A DNA stretch of 10,140 nt from an uncultured Panacagrimonas sp. (GCA_946481265.1 CAMLNE010000138.1:1-10140), one strand, 5' to 3'; shown: positions 1 to 6,651, counted from the first letter of the stretch. The notes: generated from the sequence alone by a model not told the origin. Numbers and translations are program-made.

Positions 1-1
1 G

Positions 2-709
2 GGCTTCGAGGATGCGTTCTTCCAGCGTGACGACGAGCAGATCATGCGCGACGCGGTGGACTGGGGCAGTCCGGCGATGCAGGGCATCACGATGGAAGAC
101 CTTGTGGCCAAGGGCTGGGCGCGCCTGAACCTGCCCGCCGCCGACGCGTTCGCGCCGCATGCGCAAGGCGGCTTTCCCACGCCGTCGGGCAAGGTGGAGA
201 TCCGGGCGTCGATGGCGGCCGGCGGCAACTTCGTACTGCCCACGTTCCGCCAGGGATCGAACGATCACCAGGACGGTTCGCCGGTTCCGACGCTGCCCAC
301 GTACATCCCGCCGCGCGAATCGGGCCGCAGTGCGGCAGCGGCGGTCCGTTATCCGCTGGCGATGATGTCGCCCAAGAGCCACTCCTTCCTGAACTCGACC
401 TACGCCAACCATCGACGGCAGGCCAGCAAGGAAGGCGAGCAGAAGCTCTTCCTGCACGGCTCCGACGCCGACGCGCGCGGCATCCGCAGCGACGACGTCG
501 TGCGCGTGTTCAACGAGCGCGGTTCCTTCGTCGCCGTGGCCAAGGTCGGCGACGAGACGATACCCGGCGTGGTCATCGCGCCGATGGGCCACTGGATCGC
601 CACCTCGCGTGCGCAGGCCACGCCGGCGGCGCTCAATCCCACGGTGCTCGCCGATCTCGGCGGCGCACCCACGTTCTCCGACAACCACGTCGAAGTGGGG
701 CTCGCCTGA
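2..709 (+). CDS. Molybdopterin-dependent oxidoreductase, C-terminal part (5' partial)
   Basis: The reading frame is already open at base 2, so the gene begins outside the window; about 235 residues are visible. The sequence matches the C-terminal third of DMSO-reductase/BisC-family molybdenum enzymes. It has a PTPSGKVE segment, then the molybdopterin-dinucleotide-binding domain with SPKSHSFLNSTYAN, a segment LHGSDADARGIRSDDVVRVFNERG (split here by description: LHGSDADARGI then RSDDVVRVFNERG), VVIAPMGHW and a terminal NPTVLADLGGAPTFSDNHVE. In this family that domain closes over the bis-MGD cofactor. The substrate cannot be told, because the domains carrying the Fe-S cluster and the Mo ligand are missing. 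The stop is one base from the ferredoxin start, so the two genes are almost certainly co-transcribed, and the ferredoxin may pass electrons to or from the enzyme. The family call is firm; the specific reaction is unknown. Confidence 0.9.
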   Translation, partial: GFEDAFFQRDDEQIMRDAVDWGSPAMQGITMEDLVAKGWARLNLPAADAFAPHAQGGFPTPSGKVEIRASMAAGGNFVLPTFRQGSNDHQDGSPVPTLPTYIPPRESGRSAAAAVRYPLAMMSPKSHSFLNSTYANHRRQASKEGEQKLFLHGSDADARGIRSDDVVRVFNERGSFVAVAKVGDETIPGVVIAPMGHWIATSRAQATPAALNPTVLADLGGAPTFSDNHVEVGLA

Positions 710-710
710 C

Positions 711-1016
711 ATGGTCCACGTCGTCACCGATCACTGCCAGGACTGCCGCTACACCGAGTGCGTGAGCGTGTGCCCGGTGGACTGCTTCCACGGCTCCGCG
801 CAGCGGCTCTCGATCGACCCCGAGGCCTGCATCGACTGCGCCGCCTGCGTGCCGATGTGCCCGGTCAAGGCGATCATCGACAGCTTCGACCTCGAAAGCG
901 GCGCGCAGGCGCTGATCGACTTCAACCGGCAGCATTCACGCGAATGGCCCGTCGTTGATGAAAAGACCGCGCCGCTCCCCGGCGCCGCGGAACGGCGGCA
1001 GGCATTGGGTTACTGA
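711..1016 (+). CDS. Seven-iron ferredoxin (3Fe-4S + 4Fe-4S)
   Basis: A 101-residue protein that closely follows the Azotobacter ferredoxin I pattern. By alignment with that protein, Cys9, Cys17 and Cys50 should hold the [3Fe-4S] cluster, and Cys21, Cys40, Cys43 and Cys46 the [4Fe-4S] cluster. Cys12 and Cys25 match the extra cysteines of the same family. Motifs visible are CQDCRYTECVSVCPVDC (residues 9-25) and CIDCAACVPMCP (40-51). The C-terminal tail with EWPVVDEKTAPLPGA also matches the family. It is a soluble cytoplasmic one-electron carrier. The start chosen is the ATG one base after the upstream stop; a weak GTGGGG stretch lies about 10 bases before it, so translational coupling is likely. 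The obvious inferred partner is the molybdopterin oxidoreductase upstream. Confidence 0.93.
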   Translation: MVHVVTDHCQDCRYTECVSVCPVDCFHGSAQRLSIDPEACIDCAACVPMCPVKAIIDSFDLESGAQALIDFNRQHSREWPVVDEKTAPLPGAAERRQALGY

Positions 1017-1315
1017 GGCGAGGTGCGAGGGGGCGCCGGCTTCCACCGTCAGGAGACCGGATCGAGCAGCAGGGACCACCGACACCGGACCACCGCTGCG
1101 AGCCGGAACTGTGCGCGCATCGCTCATAGCCTGACTGCGCCGCGCCCGCCGTCCCGGATCACCTCCAAGCGGCGCGCAGTCCCGCACCGGACGACACTGG
1201 CAACACGCACCCTCGACAAATCGAACTGCGTCGGTATCGGGAGCCTCCATCCCGCATGCGGAGGACATGCGGGGACTGGGGCGATCCGCTCGTCTGATCT
1301 ACGCTCTTGCACGCC
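1017..1315. other. Intergenic region between ferredoxin and J-domain gene
   Basis: About 300 bases without a convincing gene. Open frames exist on both strands, but their translations are arginine-rich shadows without recognisable domains. The only clear structure is the 8-base inverted repeat at 1251-1273. No strong promoter was recognised. A TACGCT box at 1300-1305 could be a -10 element for the J-domain gene, but it has no good -35. Confidence 0.5.
1251..1273 (+). repeat. Inverted repeat with GGAGG in the loop
   Basis: CCCGCATG (1251-1258) and CATGCGGG (1266-1273) form a perfect 8-base stem with the 7-base loop CGGAGGA. The loop carries a Shine-Dalgarno-like GGAGG. It lies about 45 bases before the J-domain start, too far to be that gene's own ribosome site. 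It could be an operator or an RNA element; its function is unknown. Confidence 0.5.
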
Positions 1316-2095
1316 ATGAACCCCGTGCCCACCCACTACGACGTCCTGGAGGTCAGCCCGCAGGCGAGCGCGCCGACCATCCGCGCGGCGTACAAGAGCC
1401 TGATGCAGCGCCATCACCCGGACCGGCTCGCGGCGGTCGATGCGCAGCAGCAGGCACGGCGGATCAACCTGGCCTACGAGGTCTTGTCGGATCCCGGGCA
1501 GCGGGCCCGTTACGACGCCGGGCTTGCCGCGGCGAGCGCCAGGCCCGGCACCCGGCCATCAGCCGCCTCTGCCGAGACGGCCCGCCACGCTGCTCCGCGG
1601 CCGGCCGCGGCTGCGGCGGCCGTCGCGCGAAAGGCACCTCCCACGCGCGCCTCGCGCCTCGTCGCCGCGTTCGTCGCGGTGCTGGCCGTCCTCGGCATCG
1701 TCGGCTGTGTCGGCCTGTGGTGGTGGACCACGCCGCCGCGCGAGGTCCACGTGGGCACCGTGCAGTACGACGCCGAGTCGCCGGTGGTGCAGGTCATCGC
1801 CCGGCTCGGCTCGCTGCGCGATCGCCAGGGCAAGGCACAGGCGACCCTGCTGTTCCGCACCGCCGACGGCAGCCCGTTTCGCGTGGATGGTCAGGAGGTC
1901 GCTTCGGGCAGCAGCGTGGTGCTCTACGACTGCGAGCAGCGACGCTTCACCACCACGCAGAACCGCATGCAGCTGCCGGACGGGACGACGGTCGACCTGG
2001 TCGACAGCCGTGGCGAGGTCACCCCGCAATCGGCCAGCGAGCGGGCGCTGGAGCTGAGTTGTGCACCGTGGTGGCGACGCTGGAAGCTGCTCTGA
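1316..2095 (+). CDS. Membrane-anchored J-domain (DnaJ-like) protein
   Basis: A 259-residue protein in three parts. Residues 6-68 form a J-domain: HYDVLEV at the start, the diagnostic HPD at 34-36, and NLAYEVLSDPGQRARYD at 51-67. An Ala/Pro/Arg-rich linker follows (about 70-113), then one hydrophobic helix at about 115-137. The C-terminal part (140-259) is predicted outside the inner membrane; its Cys206 and Cys249 could form a disulphide. That domain loosely resembles surface-adhesin-E-type domains (one Cys near mid-domain, one near the end), which is recollection rather than a search. J-domains stimulate DnaK ATPase, so the protein could recruit DnaK to the inner face of the membrane. There is no G/F region or zinc domain, so it is not canonical DnaJ. 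An in-frame TTG at 1307 is the alternative start; neither has a clear Shine-Dalgarno. Confidence 0.87.
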   Translation: MNPVPTHYDVLEVSPQASAPTIRAAYKSLMQRHHPDRLAAVDAQQQARRINLAYEVLSDPGQRARYDAGLAAASARPGTRPSAASAETARHAAPRPAAAAAAVARKAPPTRASRLVAAFVAVLAVLGIVGCVGLWWWTTPPREVHVGTVQYDAESPVVQVIARLGSLRDRQGKAQATLLFRTADGSPFRVDGQEVASGSSVVLYDCEQRRFTTTQNRMQLPDGTTVDLVDSRGEVTPQSASERALELSCAPWWRRWKLL

Positions 2096-2148
2096 GGCCC
2101 TGCATCGAACGATGCCGGGGCCGGTCGGGGTGGGCGCGTGCATCGTTC
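2096..2148 (+). terminator. Hairpin after the J-domain gene, with a competing second pairing
   Basis: GGCCC (2096-2100) pairs with GGGCC (2118-2122), and inside them GCATC (2102-2106) pairs with GATGC (2111-2115) around a GAAC loop. This is a strong stem-loop starting at the base after the stop codon. There is no T-run behind it. GAACGATGC (2107-2115) can instead pair perfectly over 9 bases with GCATCGTTC (2140-2148). The two folds exclude each other. A role as terminator or attenuator is inference. Confidence 0.45.
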
Positions 2149-2203
2149 AGCCCGCTTCGCGCGTACGTATCCGGGTCGGGGACATACACGCGGGGAAGAC
2201 GCC

Positions 2204-2506
2204 ATGGCAACGCCGCCCTGGATCAGCAGTCGGGGGATTGCGGAGACCCTTCGCTGGACAAGCTGCCTGGCCGGACTGGCGGTCCTAGTCTGGCTGCCAC
2301 GGACATCGGCGCTGTTCTTCGCGCTGTGCGCCGGCACCCCGGTCGAGCACTACCAAGCCGATCTCGACCAGGACGGCTACGTGTCGCTGGTCGAGGCCAG
2401 CTATGCCTGCAATCTCGACTCTCGACCGGTCCACGACCGGGGACGGGTGTGCACCGAGTACTACAACCGGGTCGACTGGCGCCCCGTCACGCTGGTCTGC
2501 GATTGA
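2204..2506 (+). CDS. Small membrane/secreted protein with a single EF-hand
   Basis: A 100-residue protein of unknown family. Residues 19-43 are hydrophobic: an N-terminal anchor or an uncleaved signal, with CAG at 42-44 too irregular to call a lipobox. Residues 53-64 read DLDQDGYVSLVE, an exact EF-hand calcium loop: Asp at positions 1, 3 and 5, Gly at 6, a hydrophobic residue at 8, and Glu at 12. The tail has Cys69, Cys83 and Cys99, suggesting a disulphide-stabilised extracytoplasmic fold. The start is fixed by GGGGAAG at 2193-2199, a few bases before the ATG; a frame extending upstream to 2138 lacks such a site. It lies 108 bases after the J-domain gene on the same strand, so co-transcription is possible but interrupted by hairpins. 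Calcium binding is inferred from the loop alone; EF-hands usually work in pairs and only one is seen here. Confidence 0.75.
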   Translation: MATPPWISSRGIAETLRWTSCLAGLAVLVWLPRTSALFFALCAGTPVEHYQADLDQDGYVSLVEASYACNLDSRPVHDRGRVCTEYYNRVDWRPVTLVCD

Positions 2507-2521
2507 GCCGGGAACAGGCTC
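2505..2521 (+). terminator. Weak hairpin between converging genes
   Basis: GAGCC (2505-2509) and GGCTC (2517-2521) enclose a 7-base loop, starting inside the stop codon of the EF-hand gene and lying 17 bases before the end of the convergent kinase gene. The stem is only 5 bases with no T-run, so terminator function is uncertain. Confidence 0.3.
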
Positions 2522-2537
2522 GGCCCCGCACGGCCAC

Positions 2538-3398
2538 TCAGTCCTGCGCCGCCTCGGCCTCCTCCCTGCCCCGCTGCCGACGTTCCGCCTCGCGGCGCGC
2601 CTCGTCGATCTGCAGCATCACGTCGTCGACATCGGCGCTGCCCTCAGGCTCCACATAGACGCCGGTCAGGACGCTGTCGGCGTGCAGTTCGGCGCGCTCG
2701 TACAGCGCCCAGATCTCGCGGGCGTACTGCGTGTCGAGCAGTTCGGGCGCGAACTGGCCGAAGTAGGCCCGCATGTTGTTGACGTCGCGCTCGAGCATGG
2801 CGAAGGCGCTGTTGTTGCCGGAGGCGTTGACCGCCTGCGGCAGGTCGATGATCACCGGGCCGGTGGGATCGAGCAGGACGTTGAACTCGGACAGATCGCC
2901 ATGGATCACCCCGGCGACGAGCATGCGCACGATCTGGCGCAGGATGAAGTCGTGGTGCACGCGGGCGCGCTCGGCGCTGAACGAGATCTCGTTGAGACGC
3001 GGCGCGGGATCGCCGTGCTCGTCGGCGATCATCTCCATGATCAGCACGCCGCTGTAGTAGCCGCGCGGCTGCGGCACGCGCACGCCGGCGCCGGCCAGCA
3101 GGTAGAGCGCGTCGACCTCGGCGTTCTTCCAGGCCTCCTCCTGCTCGCGACGGCCGTGCCGGCTGCGCCGGCCGATGGCCCGCGCGTCGCGGCTGCCGCG
3201 TGCGCGACGGCCTTCCTGGTATTGCGCCAGCTTGTGGAAGCCGCGCTGGTTGGCGTCCTTGTAGACCTTGGCGCAGTACGAGGCGCCGGCACAGCTCACC
3301 AGGTAGACCGAGGCCTCCTTGCCGCTCTTGAGCTGGCGCAGGACGGCGTCGACGATGCCTTCTTCGATCAGGGGCACGAGGCCCGGAGGGATTTTCAT
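2538..3398 (-). CDS. RIO-family serine/threonine protein kinase
   Basis: A 286-residue protein with the RIO1-type kinase core. The nucleotide-binding segment SGKEASVY is at 25-32, the probable ATP-contacting Lys at 44 (YCAKVYK), the catalytic loop HGDLSEFN at 166-173 (Asp168 and Asn173), and the metal-binding segment IIDLPQ at 183-188 (Asp185). Residues 63-85 are a very Arg-rich stretch where RIO1 proteins have their flexible loop. The C-terminal 30 residues are charged and helical. RIO kinases in eukaryotes and archaea act in small-subunit ribosome maturation; the role and substrate of bacterial members are not settled. The start is the ATG that opens the conserved sequence (MKIPPGLVPLI). 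No Shine-Dalgarno precedes it on the minus strand, so it may be leaderless; the frame stays open 81 bases further upstream without family similarity. Confidence 0.92.
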   Translation of the reverse strand: MKIPPGLVPLIEEGIVDAVLRQLKSGKEASVYLVSCAGASYCAKVYKDANQRGFHKLAQYQEGRRARGSRDARAIGRRSRHGRREQEEAWKNAEVDALYLLAGAGVRVPQPRGYYSGVLIMEMIADEHGDPAPRLNEISFSAERARVHHDFILRQIVRMLVAGVIHGDLSEFNVLLDPTGPVIIDLPQAVNASGNNSAFAMLERDVNNMRAYFGQFAPELLDTQYAREIWALYERAELHADSVLTGVYVEPEGSADVDDVMLQIDEARREAERRQRGREEAEAAQD

Positions 3399-3591
3399 TG
3401 AGGGGGTACGGTAACGTGCGCGCGGGGGCGGCAGCCGCGCATTGTCACCGTTCGCGCCCCGGGCCGCGTGCGCGGCCATCGGCCGGGCCGGCCCGCAGGG
3501 CGCATCGCCGGCCGGCTGGCGTTGCGCCGGCGGCGTTCCGGGGCCTCGAATCCAGGTTGGCCGCGGCCGCGCGGACCCGGCTCCTCAGCAG

Positions 3592-3610
3592 CGCGGATCG
3601 TCCATCCGCG
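3592..3610 (-). terminator. Candidate terminator hairpin downstream of the cytochrome-c-like gene
   Basis: CGCGGAT (3592-3598) and ATCCGCG (3604-3610) form a perfect 7-base stem with a 5-base loop, 28 bases beyond the stop of the minus-strand gene. No T-run follows. The rest of 3399-3637 is GC-rich, full of short GGCC palindromes, and contains no gene I can support. Confidence 0.4.
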
Positions 3611-3637
3611 TGCGCCGCCATATGCGGCAGCGGCCGC

Positions 3638-3973
3638 CTACAGCAGTCCGAAGCGCTGCCTGAGATAAACCGAGACCGCGTCGTATTCCTTGTCGTCGAG
3701 CCCGTCCCACAGGGTCTCGTCGACGAAGAAGCGCTTGGCGACCTCCTCGTCCAGCGGATTCTGGCCCAGGGGGCAGGCCGCGCAGCCGAGCTTCACGGCG
3801 TAGATCTCCTTGCCGTACTCGTACTGCCGATAGTCGGGTGCCTGGTTGCCGCGGCTGCGCGGATCGCCCTCCGGCGGCGGAGTGCGCTGGGGAATGAGCG
3901 ACTGTGCGGCGGTGGCGAACGAGGCCGACACCAGGAGCACCGCCACCAGCATCTGACGAAACGACGAGAACAC
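3638..3973 (-). CDS. Exported small protein resembling cytochrome c but with CxxCP instead of CxxCH
   Basis: A 111-residue protein starting at GTG, chosen because a perfect GGAGG lies 8 bases upstream (plus-strand CCTCC at 3982-3986). Residues 1-22 form a signal peptide (hydrophobic core 8-20, ATA before the likely cut), so it acts in the periplasm. After a Pro/Arg-rich linker comes YGKEIYAVKLGCAACPLG (53-70) and a C-terminal helix DDKEYDAVSVYLRQRF (93-108). This is the layout of a small class-I cytochrome c: an N-terminal helix leading into the CxxC, and a C-terminal helix ending YLxxRF. The haem-ligating His is replaced by Pro68, so covalent c-type haem with normal ligation is unlikely. Cys64 and Cys67 could instead form a redox disulphide or bind metal. 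The gene sits alone between the VTT and RIO genes; its function is unknown. Confidence 0.75.
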   Translation of the reverse strand: MFSSFRQMLVAVLLVSASFATAAQSLIPQRTPPPEGDPRSRGNQAPDYRQYEYGKEIYAVKLGCAACPLGQNPLDEEVAKRFFVDETLWDGLDDKEYDAVSVYLRQRFGLL

Positions 3974-3991
3974 CGGTGCAACCTCCGCGAT

Positions 3992-4040
3992 CGATTCCAG
4001 CCCGAATCCTAAGCGCAGCGTGGATACCGATTCCAGCCCG
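3992..4040. repeat. Direct repeat CGATTCCAGCCCG upstream of the cytochrome-c-like gene
   Basis: Two exact 13-base copies, at 3992-4004 and 4028-4040, lie 36 bases apart in the 105-base gap upstream of the minus-strand gene. The first copy is also part of the inverted repeat GATTC-N6-GAATC (3993-4008). This could be an operator or a local duplication; no regulator can be named. Confidence 0.45.
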
Positions 4041-4058
4041 GCGGTCGATCCGTCCTCG

Positions 4059-4073
4059 CGGGCACATGGCCCG
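4059..4073 (-). terminator. Short hairpin downstream of the VTT gene
   Basis: CGGGC (4059-4063) and GCCCG (4069-4073) pair around a 5-base loop, just past the stop of the minus-strand VTT gene. The stem is short and has no T-run, so support for termination is weak. Confidence 0.25.
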
Positions 4074-4078
4074 GCAGC

Positions 4079-4849
4079 TCAGGCGGTCGCCATCGCCTTG
4101 CCGCGCGCCCACCATGCACCGGCCGCCGCCAGCAGGATGACGCCGACCATGATCGCGATCTGCGCCTTCGAAGGATTGCGCAGCACCGCGCGCAGCTGGT
4201 GGCCGAAGGCGGTCATGAGCAGATTGCCCGGCAGCAGGCCCAGCAGGGTTCCCATTGCAAAGGGAAAGACCCGCACGCGCGCGGCACCCGCCACGAGATT
4301 GACCGCGCCATACGGCGCCACCGGCACCAGCCGCAGCATGGCGACCCCGAGGACGCCGCTGCGCTGGAACATGCGGCCGAGGCGCTCGATGGCGGCGCTG
4401 TCGAGGCGCCTGAGCGGCTTCTTGCCGAAGCGACGCCCCAGGCCGTAGGCCACCATCGCGGAGACCAGGCTGCCCGTCAGTGCGCAGGGCAGGCCGACGG
4501 TCGTGCCCAGCCCGAGGATGGTGGCGGCGTTGAGCACGGTGTTGGGAAAGAACACGGCATTGGCGCCGACATAGATCAGCACGACCAGCACCGGTGCCCA
4601 GGGATTGCGTCGCAGGCCATGCAGCCATTGCGCGATCGCCTGGGTGTCGGTCATTTCGTGCAAGGCCGAGAAGCGCCAGACCGCGGCCACCGTGAGCACC
4701 AGCAGGAACAGGATCACGCCCAGGACCAGCCGCTTGCGCCGCGACGTCTGGCCCCGGCCCGCAGCGACAGGCACACGCGCCTTCTCCGTGACGGCTTCGG
4801 ACGGAGGGATGGCGGGACGAACGAGGGAGGGGCCGGCCGGAGGCTGCAT
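4079..4849 (-). CDS. VTT-domain (TVP38/TMEM64, DedA-like) membrane protein
   Basis: A 256-residue inner-membrane protein. A polar N-terminal tail (1-40) ends in the basic cluster SRRKR and is followed by hydrophobic segments at about 41-58, 86-101, 105-136, 168-188, 195-216 and 230-248. The VTT core is clear: FFPNTVLNAATILGLG at 100-115 followed by GLGRRFGKK at 136-144. Its second half, RLVPVAPYGAVNLVAGAARV at 173-192, ends in GTLLGLLPGN at 200-209. Related proteins have been linked to lipid scrambling, undecaprenyl-phosphate recycling and membrane homeostasis, but which of these applies cannot be told here. The start is the ATG at 4847-4849, with a GGGG stretch about 10 bases upstream; the frame is open for 23 more codons without family similarity. 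It is monocistronic by spacing: a strong terminator lies upstream and 105 bases separate it from the next gene. Confidence 0.9.
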   Translation of the reverse strand: MQPPAGPSLVRPAIPPSEAVTEKARVPVAAGRGQTSRRKRLVLGVILFLLVLTVAAVWRFSALHEMTDTQAIAQWLHGLRRNPWAPVLVVLIYVGANAVFFPNTVLNAATILGLGTTVGLPCALTGSLVSAMVAYGLGRRFGKKPLRRLDSAAIERLGRMFQRSGVLGVAMLRLVPVAPYGAVNLVAGAARVRVFPFAMGTLLGLLPGNLLMTAFGHQLRAVLRNPSKAQIAIMVGVILLAAAGAWWARGKAMATA

Positions 4850-4916
4850 ATCGGCGCCCCGGCGCAAGGCGCGTGCCTGCCCAGTGTTTCTCTGCCGATC
4901 GGACGACCCGGCAAGC

Positions 4917-4946
4917 AAAAGGCGCCCGCCGATCGGCGGGCGCCTT
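4917..4946 (-). terminator. Rho-independent terminator of the RcnB-like gene
   Basis: Bases 4919-4946 are a perfect 28-base palindrome centred on GATC, with stem sequence GGCGCCCGCC. Read on the minus strand it ends in TTTT followed by GCTTG, the classical intrinsic terminator form. It lies 43 bases past the stop of the RcnB-like gene and just before the VTT gene start, so it insulates the two. Confidence 0.85.
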
Positions 4947-4989
4947 CCGATGCATCACGACTCCGCGGTTGGTGCGGGCCGCGGGATCC

Positions 4990-5466
4990 CTACTGGAAGA
5001 TCCCGTAGACCACCGCCGCGACGACGCCGGTCGCCACCGCGGTCAGCACCACGTCGTTGTCGACGCGCACCCAGTGGTGATGGCGCGGCGGGCTGTGCAG
5101 GTGATACGCACGGTAGTCATGCACGACATAGCGGCTGCCGCGATAACCGGACGGCAGGCGTTCGCCGGCACGCCAGTAATGACGCTGGTATCCATGCGGC
5201 TGGTGGTAGCGGCTAACGCGATGGCGCGGCCCCTGCCAGTGTCGCTCGCGCGCATGCGCCCAGCTCGAGTTCCCGCGGTCATTGCGGCGATCGTTCCCAT
5301 GACGGTGCTTGTCGTTGTCACGCGCGTGGCCGCGATGATCGTGCCGCTCGACGCTGTGGCCGCGTCCATCGTGGCGCGAGGAACCGTGGTCGGACTTCGC
5401 CATGGCGCCGGGCGCGAACAGGAGGCCGAGACTGAGGGAAGAAGCGAGCAGCAGTTGCTTGTACAT
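4990..5466 (-). CDS. RcnB-like periplasmic protein with His-rich region
   Basis: A 158-residue protein. Residues 1-23 are a signal peptide ending AMA before Lys24. Residues 26-97 are polar and extremely rich in His, Arg, Asp and Gly (for example HDHRGH, DKHRHG). Residues 98-158 match the RcnB-type domain: WRAGERLPSGYRGSRYVV at 98-115, then YHLHSPPRHHHWVRVDND, then the hydrophobic end VVLTAVATGVVAAVVYGIF. In E. coli RcnB is a periplasmic protein of nickel/cobalt homeostasis acting with the RcnA exporter; no exporter gene is in this window, so metal binding is inferred from family and histidines. The start ATG has GGAG 8 bases upstream. Downstream is a strong intrinsic terminator, so the gene is probably transcribed alone. 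The symbol rcnB is withheld because many paralogues share this domain. Confidence 0.86.
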   Translation of the reverse strand: MYKQLLLASSLSLGLLFAPGAMAKSDHGSSRHDGRGHSVERHDHRGHARDNDKHRHGNDRRNDRGNSSWAHARERHWQGPRHRVSRYHQPHGYQRHYWRAGERLPSGYRGSRYVVHDYRAYHLHSPPRHHHWVRVDNDVVLTAVATGVVAAVVYGIFQ

Positions 5467-5495
5467 GGAAGAGACTCCGGTGGAGACGCGACGCC

Positions 5496-5555
5496 AAAGT
5501 AGCCTCGCGGCACTGAACGAACCGTGAGTCCCAAGCGGATTTACCTTTCTTTACC
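5496..5555 (-). promoter_or_regulatory. Upstream region of the RcnB-like gene with GGTAAA direct repeats
   Basis: On the minus strand GGTAAA occurs twice with starts exactly 10 bases apart (plus-strand TTTACC at 5540-5545 and 5550-5555). A possible -10 box TACTTT lies at 5501-5496, without a good -35. Tandem half-sites one helical turn apart, about 50-65 bases before a likely start site, fit an OmpR/PhoB-type activator. The regulator is unknown and the promoter call is tentative. Confidence 0.4.
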
Positions 5556-5602
5556 GGCTTCCTGGCCGTCGCCTGGCGGACCGCAGCGTGGTGCGCACCC
5601 GA

Positions 5603-5656
5603 TTCGAAATGGGTCTTGCCGCGGCCTACACTCGCCGCTGGCGAATCCTTCAGGAG
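5603..5656 (+). promoter_or_regulatory. Candidate promoter and ribosome site of the crotonase gene
   Basis: TTCGAA (5603-5608), an 18-base spacer and TACACT (5627-5632) form a plausible sigma-70 type promoter. Transcription would then start near 5639. AGGAG at 5652-5656, six bases before the ATG, is a strong ribosome-binding site that fixes the start codon at 5663. Confidence 0.45.
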
Positions 5657-5662
5657 ACCGCG

Positions 5663-6466
<804 letters not shown>

Positions 6467-6468
6467 CC

Positions 6469-6508
6469 ACAGCAGTGACGCGAAGTGGCAGGTTTGCGTC
6501 GCCGCTGT
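6469..6508 (+). terminator. Long hairpin after the crotonase gene
   Basis: Bases 6469-6481 and 6496-6508 form a 13-position stem with one mismatch and one G-T pair around a 14-base loop, starting three bases after the stop. There is no T-run, so it may act as a transcript-end stabiliser or a Rho-assisted terminator. Confidence 0.5.
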
Positions 6509-6651
6509 CGTGAGTCGGACCCGGCTTGGTGGAGCCTGCGCAGAAGCACGCCGCCGCCGGTCCTGTCGTACATCCGTGTGGCGCGACCGCCCGTCGCCCG
6601 CGACCCAACACTCGAGTCAGGGCGGCGGCACGAACGGTTGGCGCACGCCCA

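Noticed and set aside
1267..2658. Long open frame (463 codons) on the plus strand across the J-domain and EF-hand genes
   Set aside because: Its product is Arg/Ala/Gly-rich without domains, and it is out of frame with two genes that have clear motifs. Long empty frames are expected in such GC-rich DNA.
2403..3401. Plus-strand frame (332 codons) antisense to the RIO kinase
   Set aside because: It is the antisense mirror of a gene with all kinase motifs in order; the product has no recognisable domain.
3428..3560. Dense GGCC/CCGG palindromes downstream of 3428, considered as a repetitive extragenic element or small RNA
   Set aside because: They are short, irregular and expected at this GC content; no repeated unit or terminator-bounded structure could be defined.
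3585..4958. Long minus-strand frame (457 codons) across the cytochrome-c-like and VTT genes
   Set aside because: It is a shadow frame: low-complexity Arg-rich product, no motifs, and it overlaps two genes with signal peptide, membrane and family signatures.
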